DNA of 64,000 nt from Cryptosporidium bovis (lineage: Eukaryota; Apicomplexa; Conoidasida; Eucoccidiorida; Cryptosporidiidae): the NCBI GenBank assembly GCA_009768925.2, contig VHIT02000018.1, forward strand, positions 124,001 to 188,000, written 5' to 3'. Positions 41,549 to 53,300 of the stretch are shown in pieces (within the stretch, counting starts at the first letter, position 1; each line of letters starts with the position of its first letter). A program made the translations under genes and the position numbers. The notes beneath the pieces are model-generated. The model did not search any database. It saw nothing but the letters and a program-made list of their open reading frames with translations, and was not told the DNA's origin.

Positions 41549-42664
41549 TTAAATATATCAGATGCTTTTGCCTACCACTTAAATTTTTCTAGTATTATAT
41601 ATTCGGATTGCGAGCCTTAAAACTTTGTATTATTTTATGATCACACAGTATTTTAGATTCGCCATTAATTTATTACAACAAACAACTACGTCCGAAAAAA
41701 TCTTTTTTTCTGAATAATAGTGGTGTGATTGTCCAAACCAGTTATTAAGTAAACAGTTGTTCAGCAATAAATAAATAATTTATTTTATTCAGCCTTATAT
41801 ATTTTTATTATTCAAATCATACCTCAATAAAACCACATTTATTTATGTGGCGCCAAAACACTATTTAAGATCTTAGAGTCCCGAAAAATGATATCGACTT
41901 ATTTTATTAAGAGTGATTCTAATTAATTTCTCTCGTCAAATTAATATTTGAAATTAAAAATAAAAATTTGATATCTGTGTCTCTACTTCCAACTTTTCTT
42001 TTGAAGTGTAAATATTTTAATTCCTCTCGTTAATATCGTATAAACTAGTGAAATTAGTATTTGAAACAAGATAAAACTTCGGCTATATCTAGTGATAACG
42101 ACTGTTTCTACTACTTTAGGACATTATTTGGTTCGTCGCAAGTTAATTGTGCTTTTTTAGATCAACATAAATGTTAATGTATAGGAATCGGACGATGTCA
42201 AAAAAAGACCGTTTACGTCATATTACTATGAGAATGTTCAAGTTGTATTTGAACAAAAAGCTTTTATTTGTAATTATAATATCGATTTTACTGAATCAAA
42301 AGCTATTTAAGTAGTTTTGTGGTAAACAATACAGAGCGAGTAGGTTATATGGGGTGCAAACTGCAGTGCACGAGGATTTGTCAGTAAGATTTATATCAAG
42401 AGTTGTGCCTAGTTTTACTACATCAAATTAAAATACAATATAGGCTTAAGTGGCATGGAAAGCAACTTTAGGAGATTTGAAAGTGAAATAGAATAAAAAA
42501 AGATCTAAGGCAATATTCTGACAAGCAATCGCTAAATATATTTTTAGACCTAACTTTTATAGATAGATTCGTTCAAATTCAAAAATTTTATAATTTACTT
42601 CGAGTGTTCTTCTCTTCCTAATATTAGTGTAAAGTCATATAATAAAATTAAAATGCTTTGGAAG
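41549..42664. other. spacer between transporter 5' end and DnaJ 3' end
   Basis: A 1116-base spacer acting as promoter for the transporter and 3' flank for the DnaJ gene. TGGCGCCA lies at 41848-41855. I see nothing else I can support. Confidence 0.45.
41848..41855. promoter_or_regulatory. palindromic TGGCGCCA element
   Basis: A perfect 8-base palindrome 300 bases upstream of the transporter start. With the following AAA it reads TTTTGGCGCCA on the minus strand, an E2F-like site. Confidence 0.55.
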
Positions 42665-43549
42665 TTATTTGTGGAAGCCCCTGTTTTGCCTTTGAGACCT
42701 TGTTCTGTGAAGTAAGTTACCAAATGAGAAAGAAAGTTCATCAGAATCATCACTATCGTCATTGCCAATACGATTATCTTGTCCTTGTCTAATCATTCTA
42801 TTCGTTCTAGAACTGGACGATCCTTCAGAAGAGTTCCTAATTACACGATTTCGCCTCCCGTCTCCCTCAACTTCCTCAATAGTTTCGCGAACTGTCCCAT
42901 CAGGCATTCTTTCAGTGGTTTTTGTTCTGGTTACAACTTTACCATTAATCACGCTCGTGCTTTGCGAAACAGATCTGGAAATACCGCCCTGAAATCCTGA
43001 ACTCGAGGAGAATGAAGAGGAAAAGGTTTGTAAATTACCAAATCCTGAACCAGAAATACCGAAATTACTGAATATTTGAGAGTGAAAATCATCGAATGGG
43101 GATCTTCTGCTCGCCCTAGATCTAGAATAACCCCTCCCATTCCCGCTAGTACTTCCTCTTTGGTGATGTTCATTAAATCCTGGAAAATCACCAAAAGATG
43201 ATGAAAATAAGTCAAATATATTGTTTGTACCGAAAAATTCTTCGAATATTTTGCTTGCATGACCCATACTAAAGTGGCGATCAAATTCGTGAAATCCTGA
43301 AGAAAATCCAGAAAAGTCGCCATTAACACCATCTGGTCCATATGAATCATATCTACTCCTTTTTTCAGGATCAGAAAGCACCTCGTATGCTTCCGCTATC
43401 TTTTTAAACATCTCCTCTGCCTCGGCTCTATTTTCTGGATTCTTATCGGGATGCCATTTCAAAGCTAGACGTCTGTATGATTTTTTTATATCACTTGTAG
43501 AGGCATTTTTTGGTACATTCAATACCTCGTAATAATCCATCTTACGCAT
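42665..43549 (-). CDS. DnaJ/Hsp40 co-chaperone, DNAJB6-like
   Basis: A 294-residue type II J protein. The J domain covers about residues 4-68 ([20 protein letters not shown] then [13 protein letters not shown]), with the HPD tripeptide at 33-35 that stimulates Hsp70 ATPase. It is followed by a Gly/Phe- and Ser-rich region (about 75-195) with the DNAJB2/B6-like segment [16 protein letters not shown] beta-rich stretch contains [15 protein letters not shown] and [14 protein letters not shown], which matches the DNAJB6 pattern. No zinc finger is present. There is no signal peptide, so it acts in cytosol or nucleus. The true start may be the second methionine (43540), giving MDYYEVL. It is divergent from RTEL1. 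Confidence 0.92.
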   Translation of the reverse strand: MRKMDYYEVLNVPKNASTSDIKKSYRRLALKWHPDKNPENRAEAEEMFKKIAEAYEVLSDPEKRSRYDSYGPDGVNGDFSGFSSGFHEFDRHFSMGHASKIFEEFFGTNNIFDLFSSSFGDFPGFNEHHQRGSTSGNGRGYSRSRASRRSPFDDFHSQIFSNFGISGSGFGNLQTFSSSFSSSSGFQGGISRSVSQSTSVINGKVVTRTKTTERMPDGTVRETIEEVEGDGRRNRVIRNSSEGSSSSRTNRMIRQGQDNRIGNDDSDDSDELSFSFGNLLHRTRSQRQNRGFHK

Positions 43550-44051
43550 ATAGATATATCTATATATTTGTCTATATATATATATATAAACAAGTCAAAC
43601 GGAAACAATATGTATGTATACCAATATATATCCCCTCTCCCTTCAATTAGCTATCAAGTTCCTGTTATTAATCACTACCCAGATATTTGATTAGGCCTTG
43701 TTTTCCCTCAGACTTGTGCAGAAAAATTAAAATTGAACTAAGAAAATTTTCAATAATGTTTATTACCACTTTCTATATGAAATTAAAGTAACTGAAGGTT
43801 GGCGCCGAAACATAAAATAATATTTTATTATATTTAACACCGGTACTGACTGATATTAATGTGGGGAATAATTGGTGAAATTAATATTGAGAACAAACAC
43901 ATCAATCTATGAATTCAGAATAAATGTAAATTGGCATAATTCCCATGTTTTTTCTCATTGATTGTACACTTATTTATTCATCTGTGTATATATGCGATTG
44001 TAAATACAAGACTTGCATTTATGAAACAAAAGTTAGGCAAAGGTACAAATC
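43550..44051. promoter_or_regulatory. divergent promoter: DnaJ and RTEL1 genes
   Basis: A 502-base head-to-head spacer carrying GGTTGGCGCCGAAA (GGCGCC at 43801-43806) and GTGGGG (43861-43866) within 65 bases. The pairing of an E2F-like core and a G-box is the same as upstream of MORN1. TA-rich repeats lie near 43551-43590. Confidence 0.55.
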
Positions 44052-47000
44052 ATGGGTCATTTAAAAAATGAATACATGATAGAGGGCTATGAGGTGTATT
44101 TTCCATACGACGCCTATCAGTGCCAGTTGGACTATATGCAAAAGGTGTTATATTCAATTAAGAATAGAAAAAATGCATTATTAGAGAGTCCAACAGGTAC
44201 AGGTAAAACAATGTGTCTATTGGCATCGGCGTTGGCATACCAAAAACACCATTTGCTGAACAATGGCTCCTCTAGGAGGATGACGACATTGCAGACTGAG
44301 AATGTAGCAACTAGCTCTGATACATACAATTTAAAATCAGATGGTGGTATGATAGAGATAATTGGTATACCGACAACAGGTGAGACTAGAGGCGTTCCTG
44401 ATGCCAAGACTGTATGTGGTGTTGTGAATTCAGTTGGTAATAAGGGAAATTGTTCAAAAAATAATGAAAATTTGAAGGAAGAGAAGATAACACCAAGAAT
44501 AATATATTCATCCAGGACGCACAGCCAACTTTCTCAAGTAATGCGAGAACTAAAGTCTTCTGGAATAGGGGATGGATTCACTATAGAATTGTTTGACAGT
44601 GAAAATGACAATGGTTTAAATTTAGTCAACACTAAATCTTTAAAACAGGACAAATCAATGTTGAAAAGGGGTGTATTAAAGGGAGTTGGGATAAATAGTA
44701 AGGCAGCAAAAAACAGTGCTAGTAGCAAAAAAATATTCAAAGCAACAATACTAGGATCTAGAGACCAGCTGTGTGTACATACTAGAATATCAAAATTTAA
44801 AGGAAATACATTAATTAAGAACTGTAGAAGAATAACAAAAGAAGGCAAGTGCAAATATCATAACAATTTAAAACAGGCCAAAGTATCTGAAGTTGCTGCA
44901 GACATAAAAGATATAGAGGATCTTAAATCATTGGCATTATCATCTTCGGAATCCAGTTATTTTTGTCCATATTATGCAACAAGAGAAATAGAAAATGTTT
45001 GCAATGTTGTATTATTGCCATACAACTATTTACTGGACAGTATTACACGTCAAAATTTGAAAATGGACTTGAGAAACAGTATATTAATTTTGGATGAAGC
45101 CCACAATTTGGAATCAGTGGCAGAAGAGGCGTATTCTTATGATTTAAGAGACATAGATTTAGCTCTTTCTCAAAAGGCTATACAGAACATCTTGGAAGCA
45201 ACAAAACTTGGAATATTGGAAAACAAAGGAAAGAATTTAGGTAATAATGGTAATAATAATAGTAATAATAGATGCAATAATGGGAGGAACAAGAGAGATA
45301 ATGATGAAGATAATGATGAAGAAGATGAAATTGCTTTTGATATAGAAGTAGCTATTTCTTTGGTCACGGGATTGCACTTACTTTCAGGAAATTTGAAGGA
45401 GATACCCTGTAAAATACCAAAGCCTAACAGTAATAAAACTTGGCTTAAAGTGGGTGATGTAAAGGGAGAAACATATCCAGGAAAGTATATATATACACTT
45501 TTTGGTTCTTCTGGATTTAACAGGGATAACTTTCAACAAATGGACGAGTGTTTAACCAATATAATTAATTATGGTCAGAATTTGGTAGGACCTGGAGGAA
45601 ATGTCTCAAATTTATTAGATGTAACAGGAGTTCAAATGAATAATAGAATTGGAGCATTAGAAAGATTTCAAAGATGTTTGAGATTAACCTTTAATGACAC
45701 AACGATGAAAAATTCTCAGTGGTTTAAAGTCTATGTTCACTACGAAATAGACCAGTATTTAATCAGTGATACAACAAACGAATTGGATGAAACTGGTGAA
45801 AATAGGCAAAAAAAACTAAATTTATGTGAAAATGAGATAAGTGAGTTAAATTTGGCCGACAATGAATACAGACTCTATTTAAGCTTTTGGTGCTTCAGTC
45901 CAGCAGCTGCCATTTCTTCCTTAGCTTCTTCAGGAGTCAGATCTATGATTATTACCTCCGGTACATTATCCCCACTGGACTCACTTTCTCAACAACTTAG
46001 CTGTTCAAATGTTTCATTTGATGTATTTCTAGAGAACGAACATGTAATTGACAGCAACAAACAACTTATGGCATTCACTGTCGAGAAGGGGAATGGTAAT
46101 ATTACAAGGCTTGGGTCTGGATTTGGACCTGTCCAACTCGTAGGATCTTATGAGGCCAGAAACAATCCAGCATATTTTTCTGCACTAGGTAGTGTTGTTA
46201 TAGATACAATAAGAAGGACACCAGATGGAGTTCTTCTATTTTTTTCCTCATATCCCCTTATGGACCAAGCAATTAGATACTGGAATGAACAAGGTATTAC
46301 TGAACGTCTCAGAGAATTTAAAAATGTTTTTGTCGAACCAAGAAGTTCATTCGAACTTGGATCTGTTTTAGAATCTTATATGGATTGCATAAGCAATCTT
46401 GACCCAGGTGGGCACTCATCATCATACTCTTCTGGATTTGGAAAGGGATTTGGTGATTCAGGTTCATCTGGTGGCTTAAAAAGAAGTGGTTCTCTTTTTA
46501 TTGCTGTTTGCAGAGGAAAAGTGTCAGAAGGCATTAATTTTTCGGATAGAGCTTGTAGAGGTGTTATTATAGCAGGGCTGCCATTCCCTTCTATCACAGA
46601 TCCTAGAGTTTCTTTAAAAAAACAATATATGGACGAGAGCAATATGGATGGGAGACAGTGGTACAATCAACAAGCAATAAGAGCTGTGAACCAAGCAATT
46701 GGACGTGTAGTTCGCCACAAAAATGACTACGGTATTATTGTTTTAGCAGATAGACGTTTTAGTCAATTTGGTATCTACTCCAAACTTTCAAAATGGATCA
46801 GGTCTCATATTAAACACTATCCACAACTGGAAAAAATTCAGTTGGATGGGATATCTAACTTTTTCAATGTTAAACTGGGTTTATGTATCAATTCTAATAT
46901 TGATCAACACATTAAGAGCGATGTTACGGATTTTAACACCAATGCAAAAAGTGTATCTCTTTGTATAAGTGAAAAAATTCCATCATCAAATCTTTCAACA

Positions 47001-47639
47001 GAAATTAACTCGGTTTTGAAGCTTATTGAAAATAATTACAAGGAGGACGACAGAAACAACAATTCAGCTAATACAACTGTAAACAACAAATCTCTTACTA
47101 CACCCTGGAAAAAGATTAAAGCCTCTTGCCACGGCACCTCAACAGTAATAAGGCAAAATCAATGGAATTCTGCCTCCTCTGCAACTAAAACTACTTTCTC
47201 AACCTCCTCTTCCCCATCTAAGGAAAACAGCAACTGTTTTACAATCATTCCAAAGGAGAATGTTAGTAGCAACTTAGGGACAACTAAAGACGAAAAAGAA
47301 CTTTTCGATAAAACTAAAAAAATATTAGGTGAAAAAGAATTTGCTATTGTGATGTCACATATAAATCAGATTAAAAAAGGGGATATCAGCTCTAATAACT
47401 TGAGTATTGTCGCAAACCATCTTATCCCAAGTTCTAATAATCGCTCTTTAGAGGAAGAATTTATTCATACAAGGAAGAACCTTGCTTTAGAGTATTTAAA
47501 TTTAATTGTACCTTTAAATTATAGAAGTGAATTCAAAGGTATGATTGACAATATTCTGCTTAATATTGATCTTATTAAAGATGAAGCACTTGTTAGTGCT
47601 TTAGAAAAAGACCCAATTATATATAAACGAAGTAATTAA
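44052..47639 (+). CDS. RTEL1: RTEL1-like Fe-S DNA helicase
   Basis: A 1195-residue superfamily 2 helicase of the XPD/FANCJ/RTEL1 group, which translocates 5'-3' on DNA. Walker A is SPTGTGKT at 46-53. Motif Ia is YSSRTHSQLSQV. The Fe-S cysteines are seen in GSRDQLCVH (about 240), KNCRRITKEGKCKYH (about 258 and 265) and FCPYY (about 306). Walker B is LDEAHN near 347. Motifs V-VI are CRGKVSEGINFSDRACRGVI and QAIGRVVRHKNDYG. The early motif EGYEVYFPYDAYQCQLDYM and the harmonin-like C-terminal segment (about 1090-1180, KTKKILGEKEFAIVMSHI) select RTEL1 over FANCJ and XPD. RTEL1 unwinds D-loops and G-quadruplexes and protects telomeres. An Asn/Asp-rich insert at about 394-430 interrupts the helicase core. 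Confidence 0.93.
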   Translation: MGHLKNEYMIEGYEVYFPYDAYQCQLDYMQKVLYSIKNRKNALLESPTGTGKTMCLLASALAYQKHHLLNNGSSRRMTTLQTENVATSSDTYNLKSDGGMIEIIGIPTTGETRGVPDAKTVCGVVNSVGNKGNCSKNNENLKEEKITPRIIYSSRTHSQLSQVMRELKSSGIGDGFTIELFDSENDNGLNLVNTKSLKQDKSMLKRGVLKGVGINSKAAKNSASSKKIFKATILGSRDQLCVHTRISKFKGNTLIKNCRRITKEGKCKYHNNLKQAKVSEVAADIKDIEDLKSLALSSSESSYFCPYYATREIENVCNVVLLPYNYLLDSITRQNLKMDLRNSILILDEAHNLESVAEEAYSYDLRDIDLALSQKAIQNILEATKLGILENKGKNLGNNGNNNSNNRCNNGRNKRDNDEDNDEEDEIAFDIEVAISLVTGLHLLSGNLKEIPCKIPKPNSNKTWLKVGDVKGETYPGKYIYTLFGSSGFNRDNFQQMDECLTNIINYGQNLVGPGGNVSNLLDVTGVQMNNRIGALERFQRCLRLTFNDTTMKNSQWFKVYVHYEIDQYLISDTTNELDETGENRQKKLNLCENEISELNLADNEYRLYLSFWCFSPAAAISSLASSGVRSMIITSGTLSPLDSLSQQLSCSNVSFDVFLENEHVIDSNKQLMAFTVEKGNGNITRLGSGFGPVQLVGSYEARNNPAYFSALGSVVIDTIRRTPDGVLLFFSSYPLMDQAIRYWNEQGITERLREFKNVFVEPRSSFELGSVLESYMDCISNLDPGGHSSSYSSGFGKGFGDSGSSGGLKRSGSLFIAVCRGKVSEGINFSDRACRGVIIAGLPFPSITDPRVSLKKQYMDESNMDGRQWYNQQAIRAVNQAIGRVVRHKNDYGIIVLADRRFSQFGIYSKLSKWIRSHIKHYPQLEKIQLDGISNFFNVKLGLCINSNIDQHIKSDVTDFNTNAKSVSLCISEKIPSSNLSTEINSVLKLIENNYKEDDRNNNSANTTVNNKSLTTPWKKIKASCHGTSTVIRQNQWNSASSATKTTFSTSSSPSKENSNCFTIIPKENVSSNLGTTKDEKELFDKTKKILGEKEFAIVMSHINQIKKGDISSNNLSIVANHLIPSSNNRSLEEEFIHTRKNLALEYLNLIVPLNYRSEFKGMIDNILLNIDLIKDEALVSALEKDPIIYKRSN

Positions 47640-47723
47640 ATGTTATTGATATACATAAATATACATATATGTATTTATTTATATTTATACTTTGTGTTTC
47701 TTATCCTCGCATTCACTCTTTTG

Positions 47724-49748
47724 TTACCATATATACCCAAAATTTCCGCATAATCCCTCAACTCCTCTTTCATCTTCATTGTTGATTTGTCCTATATCCC
47801 GCATCTCTTCCCCCAATATCCTCTCAATTCCTATTCCTTCTGTTCTTAATCTTCCTCCAATCCCCGTTTCAATTATATGGCTATTTCCCTGTTGTCTAAG
47901 TCCCGATTTTCTCTTACATATATAATTATTTATTCTTCCATTTCCTGAACCATTATTGCAACCAACAATATTGCTAATTCTGTTTCTTCTAGTCACTGAT
48001 TTTTGTTTTTTTTGTGTGAACTCACAGTTTTCACCATATAAAAAGAGACTCAGGTTTGATGTATCTGACCAATATATTGTATAGTTACCATCCTTAGATG
48101 GCCATTTTTCCATATAGTCATATGTAGCCATGTACAATTTTTTCATAGTCTCAAGAGCACTATATCTGTTGTTTTTCCTTTTATTATTAATATGACCATT
48201 TTCTTTCCTAAATAACTTCAACTCAAAGCAGCTGTTTGAAGGAGTATCATTTTGTATTTGCCTTATTTTTTGTGGATTCATTATATCGTTCAGCATTTCC
48301 CCTGTGGAACTACATTGGAAGAAACACATTTCATTGTTTGTTCCAACAATGTCGTCTGATTCCTCCTTTAACAATTTCAATTGTAAATTATGACTTCCAG
48401 TAAACTCTTCAACAGTGTTCATGTCGTTTATTCTTTTGTATATTTCATTTTCACTTGTGTATAAATTATCTTGTTGATTTACATTCACATCTTGTCTTAA
48501 AGGCTTGTCTTTGCAAAGTGATGTTATTCTGTTCCTTTTTCCACTATTCAACATTGATCCACTTCTCCTTTCCCTTTCTATTATTATATTATCATCCTCA
48601 TCTACATAGTTTCCCTCTTTGCTCCTATTTCTCGCATCTAACCACAATTTTTTCGCATATTCGTATGCATCCTTAATAGACGAATATCTGCTTAGTGCTA
48701 CCCATCCTATATATGAATTATGATATCTTACTCTATAACCTATTTGTTTTTTATCAAAATAAATTCCTGGAATTGAAGGCATTAGTTGTGCCTGAGTTTC
48801 AACTTCCTGCGATATACTTCTTTTCCCATTTACATCAACAACCGTAAACTTATCCAGACCAGATGATCTCATTTGTGTATGATAATACGGAGCTGTTCTT
48901 ATTCTTGTCTCAAAAACACTATCTATCATATTTTTTTCGCTGTTGTTTTCCTTTATTAAATCAATAATATTACGATTATCATTGTTATCATAATCTACAT
49001 TTTGATTGTATGAACCTTCATATTCATTATCATTTATTAAATTAATGCAAATGTCGTTATTAATTTCATTATTACTTCCACTGTTAGTTTCACTTCTGTT
49101 ATCAACATTAATATCGCAATCGTGCTGATATTCAAAACCAAAAACCCCCGATGAAGGTGTTACTGTTTCTGAGGCCAAACTATCACAACTATTTTTGCTA
49201 CTGACATCATGTGTGGCTATCACATCATTTAATGACCCTTTGCATTTTAATTTACCAATCACACTTGAGTCATTGATAATTTCAACGTCACCGTCTGAAT
49301 TTCTAGTTATACAAATTCCGTGATAACTCTGTTCTTTATCATCGCTAATGTGACCATTATCACTTAATGTTGCATTCTCTATCTGAGGTGAGCTTATTTT
49401 TTCAACTTGTAATATATAGTAGGGATTCATTTCCTTGATTTCCAATTTATTAATATCACCTTCCTTAAATAATGAATTACCGCAATAATTGTTTCTGATA
49501 TAGTTCATCTCATCATTATTGATTGCCACGTATTTTGTATTCTTTTGTTTTTCCAGCAATATATTACAACTAATGTTCTCTTTATCGTCACCCAAATAAA
49601 TGCTATTATTTATTTCACCACTGTTTTCAACATTATTATCAATTCCGATGTTTTCAGAAGATCCCTTGCTATCTATATTATATTCATATTCTAGTTTACG
49701 GTATTTGATATATTCTCTACTGTATCCGCACTCATCGTCCATCAACAT
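47724..49748 (-). CDS. ApiAP2-type transcription factor, single AP2 domain
   Basis: A 674-residue Asn/Ser-rich nuclear-type protein. One AP2 domain lies at about 320-376: PSIPGIYFDKKQIGYRVRYH, then YIGWVALSRYSSIKDAYEYA and KKLWLDARNR. This shows the three strands and helix of apicomplexan AP2 domains. Flanking sequence is low complexity and acidic on the N-terminal side and basic on the C-terminal side (RKNNRYS, KKQKSVTRRNR). A conserved-looking segment near 550-580 (METMKKLYMATYDYMEKWPS) does not match a domain I can name. TGCATGCA stands 277 bases upstream of the start and could allow regulation by an AP2 factor. It converges on RTEL1 with an 84-base gap. Confidence 0.8.
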   Translation of the reverse strand: MLMDDECGYSREYIKYRKLEYEYNIDSKGSSENIGIDNNVENSGEINNSIYLGDDKENISCNILLEKQKNTKYVAINNDEMNYIRNNYCGNSLFKEGDINKLEIKEMNPYYILQVEKISSPQIENATLSDNGHISDDKEQSYHGICITRNSDGDVEIINDSSVIGKLKCKGSLNDVIATHDVSSKNSCDSLASETVTPSSGVFGFEYQHDCDINVDNRSETNSGSNNEINNDICINLINDNEYEGSYNQNVDYDNNDNRNIIDLIKENNSEKNMIDSVFETRIRTAPYYHTQMRSSGLDKFTVVDVNGKRSISQEVETQAQLMPSIPGIYFDKKQIGYRVRYHNSYIGWVALSRYSSIKDAYEYAKKLWLDARNRSKEGNYVDEDDNIIIERERRSGSMLNSGKRNRITSLCKDKPLRQDVNVNQQDNLYTSENEIYKRINDMNTVEEFTGSHNLQLKLLKEESDDIVGTNNEMCFFQCSSTGEMLNDIMNPQKIRQIQNDTPSNSCFELKLFRKENGHINNKRKNNRYSALETMKKLYMATYDYMEKWPSKDGNYTIYWSDTSNLSLFLYGENCEFTQKKQKSVTRRNRISNIVGCNNGSGNGRINNYICKRKSGLRQQGNSHIIETGIGGRLRTEGIGIERILGEEMRDIGQINNEDERGVEGLCGNFGYIW

Positions 49749-50336
49749 TACTTATTCTTGCAATAATTGCTTCTATTCTATTTTAACCGCAAAGCACTTA
49801 ATTGATTTTACTATCTTTTATATCTAAAAACACAAAATGACTCTCAATCTTTATTTCGTCACCCAGTGACACACAAACCCCACACCACATATCAATTTAC
49901 ATAAATTACTATACAAATCCAGTCAGAGAAAGTTAATAAATAAATTTTAAACCCACACGCTCTTTGAAAATTTATACACGTAATAGTTATTTTTATTCTT
50001 ATTTACCCACACAGTACACTAAAGTGCATGCATGATACACGTATGTAGGTGCTCGCATCCAAGTCAAATGCACCACTGCAACCGTTAACCAGAATAATTT
50101 CATTTTTTAGTTGTGTTGAAAGAGTAAATTCTATGTTTTAATGCGGAAAAAGATACAAACAATATTGTAAAAATTGCTATAAGAGGTTGAAACTAAAATT
50201 TACAAAAATAATTAAAACGAAAAGACTATTTGATATAAAAAATAAATCAAAAGGTATAATAATCATGATAGTTGTTGGTGCTAGAAATCGTAAAACTCAT
50301 AGCTGTTTCTATAAAATAATAATGGATCATCATTAG
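49749..50336. other. spacer between ApiAP2 5' end and AT-hook gene 3' end
   Basis: A 588-base spacer. It holds the promoter of the ApiAP2 gene at 49748, with TGCATGCA at 50025-50032 and CCCCACACC near 49878. No gene is seen. Confidence 0.45.
50025..50032. promoter_or_regulatory. TGCATGCA palindrome
   Basis: An 8-base palindrome of the type bound by apicomplexan AP2 domains, 277 bases upstream of an ApiAP2 gene. Autoregulation or cross-regulation is possible. Confidence 0.45.
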
Positions 50337-53300
50337 TTAAGTAATTGCAAAGAAAAAGTCAATAGGTTCGTTAATACTACCACCACTGTAGTGTTTAGAT
50401 AACTCGTTTTGGTCGCATAAAAGTTGTCCTGTTATAGAATTTGATATGTCAGAGAGTCCGACATAATTTTGGTACTGAGAGGACGAGATAATTGAAAATA
50501 TGCTTGACACTTCTTGCATGTCCCCCTCTCTTGTCTCATCCTCAAATTCGTTCTGTTCACTTTCCTGTAAACCTTCAATGGACAATTGATTGCTACTTCT
50601 ATAAGTTAAAATTTCATTTCGGTTCGGTGTTCTTATTTGTTTTCCTTTTTTATTACTATAACTTTCTGATTCACCAATTTCCAATCCAAGGTTTTCCTTA
50701 TTTGTAGCTGTATCTCTCTCACATTTTCCAACAAGAATTTCGTTTTCCAGAATCATACCTTTGTCCAACTCCAGTGTCTTATCACCATGAGTTTCCTTTT
50801 CTACTCTAATATCTCTGTCAACAATTATATTTGAATTACGGAGCATTATAGGATTTTTAAATTTGGACTTTATGTTGTAGCAAGACGATGCCTTGTCATT
50901 TAAATATTGTATTGGCGAACTTATATGATTAATATTTTTTGTTTGTAACAGAGTTGCTTCAGGAATATATCTCATTTTTTCTATTTCTGAAGAATATATA
51001 GTTCCATTTTCATCCTTTAATTTGTTTTTCTGTAAAGCTCTTAATAATGCCTCAAACTCACTAGAGTGAATTAACAAATGTTTTTGAATAACTAAATACA
51101 GTGCTTTGTAATATAAAATAGCTCTTCTCGTTGCAGATAAATTCCCAATTTCAGTTTGCACTTGTCTTGGTTGTATTTTTTGTTGTGCTTTGCCATTTTC
51201 ACTCGTTTGATCTTCTCTCCTCCTTTTTTGAGTTGGAATTGAACAGTCAACCTGGCGTTCCTTTATATCCCCCTCCATTGCATATAAACCACTTTCATAA
51301 GATGCAAACTTTTTTTCATAACTGTTTTCCATGCTTAAATAGCTATGCAAAGCTGGAGATGAATTAACAAATAGTCGTGTTACTCCTGGGATATTTCCAT
51401 CCAACCAACTTATATACAGTTTGTTTAATGCTTCAATTGGTAGAGATTTGATTGAGTCCCAGATAAATCTTGAAGAGGAGTACTCAAAATCCGAATACTG
51501 CTCGAATTCTAACTCCAACTCTATGATAGATTCTCTGCTGAGATCGTTATTCTCTAATTTTTTATCTGAATTAATTTTTTGTGAAACCTCCAAAGCACTG
51601 TTTCCAAAACACATATTGTCCATTGCTGTTTCCCCCCTTCTCAAGTAATCATATTCTAAATTATTAATAGTAATTTCTCCCTCTTTTTGCTTTATTCTTG
51701 GTGGTCTTCCTCTTCCTCTTGTCTTTTTCTGCACAAACAAATTATTTCCAAATGATGAATTTGTCTTTTTACAATCATCCGTACTCTTCCCATTACTTCC
51801 TAAAAGAGTTTCCTGACCCAAATTGTTGATAATATCCTCACTAAACTGGCAAATAGAGTTATTTTTGCTTCCAAGTGCAATGTCTTTTTTCAAACCTTGG
51901 TTTTGGGACAATTGTAACGAAACGTCAATTCCAGTACTGTTTTGAACAGTAGAATTAATAGTACTTAATGGTTCATTTAATGGCAAAATTTCGTCTTTCT
52001 TGTTCTCATTATTCTTAATTTGATCACTATCTGATCTTGAAATAGATACATCGTTTTTATTCTGACTAAAATTGTTATTTTTATCTCTAATGACTAAATT
52101 AACATTCGAAGCTGGACCGTCAGTATTCAATACTAGCTTTTTCTCCAAAATCTCGTCTCTGCAATCATTAACCATTCCATTGCTATCTAATCTACCGTTT
52201 ATGTTTACCAAAGGATTTATGTTATTATTTTGCTCATTGGACTTTTTGCCCCTGTATTTCCACTTTTTGATGTGACTCTCTATATCTAAAGTTGAAACCC
52301 AAAGTAAACTTCCTAATGGGTACCCTGCATCCAAATACACTTCGGGACACATTTCCATACACCAAACCTTAAGAAGCCTTTTAATGGATCCAAGCTTATT
52401 CATGGACTTTAATTGGTAATAAAAATCCATTAATCTTTGTGGATTACTGCTTCTCGCTCTCGGGTCCAAATGGTAAGGTGGGTCTACTACAAACATAAAT
52501 AACAAAACCTTCATGAAAACCGGTCCTAGTATATTCTTCTGTCTATGATGATTCAACACGTCAACTTTATGGCAACCATTTAACTGAAGTTTTCTGTCAA
52601 AAAAGTAATATTTACCTCCACCACCACTTTTTAATGCCCTTTTTTCTGTGCAAAATGCCAAAAAACCACAATTCTGCTTTGTAATACAGTTATTAAAGTA
52701 GTTTTCAAATTTTTCAATGTTTTCCTCCTTTCCGAGATCATCTATGGTTTGGACGATTGGAACCGGACACCTACTTGGAATATCCCTGACTATCCTAAAC
52801 ACCTCTATAACACTCGGAACTAGTTTTAGGTAACATGTACGACTTTTTGTAAATTCCAGTATTAAATTTGTTTTTAATGTCTCCAAGTAATCGTCATCCA
52901 TGTATCTAGACAGGTCTTTATGGTTATTTTGTGAATTTTCTTCAGAGCATATCTCCTTGAAGATTGAATTTACCATATTATAATTAGAACCATTTATGTT
53001 AGCATTATCACTTATATTAGCATTAGAGTTTATATTAGTATATCCGCCAGTGTGCTGCTGGCTATTTTCACTACTATTAATATTGTATCCAGGAATTCTA
53101 GAATATAGCATACTTAAGGTATCGTTATCTATATTACTACCATTATGATGATGATGTTGGTGGTCACTTCCACTATTAGTTCCACCATTTCCACTGTTGC
53201 TTATGTTATTGCTGCTGTTATTGTGATGGACATGAAGATGTGTATTGGTTACATTTTCGCCCGTATTGGTAGTCATAATAATTCCATTATTACAGTGAGT

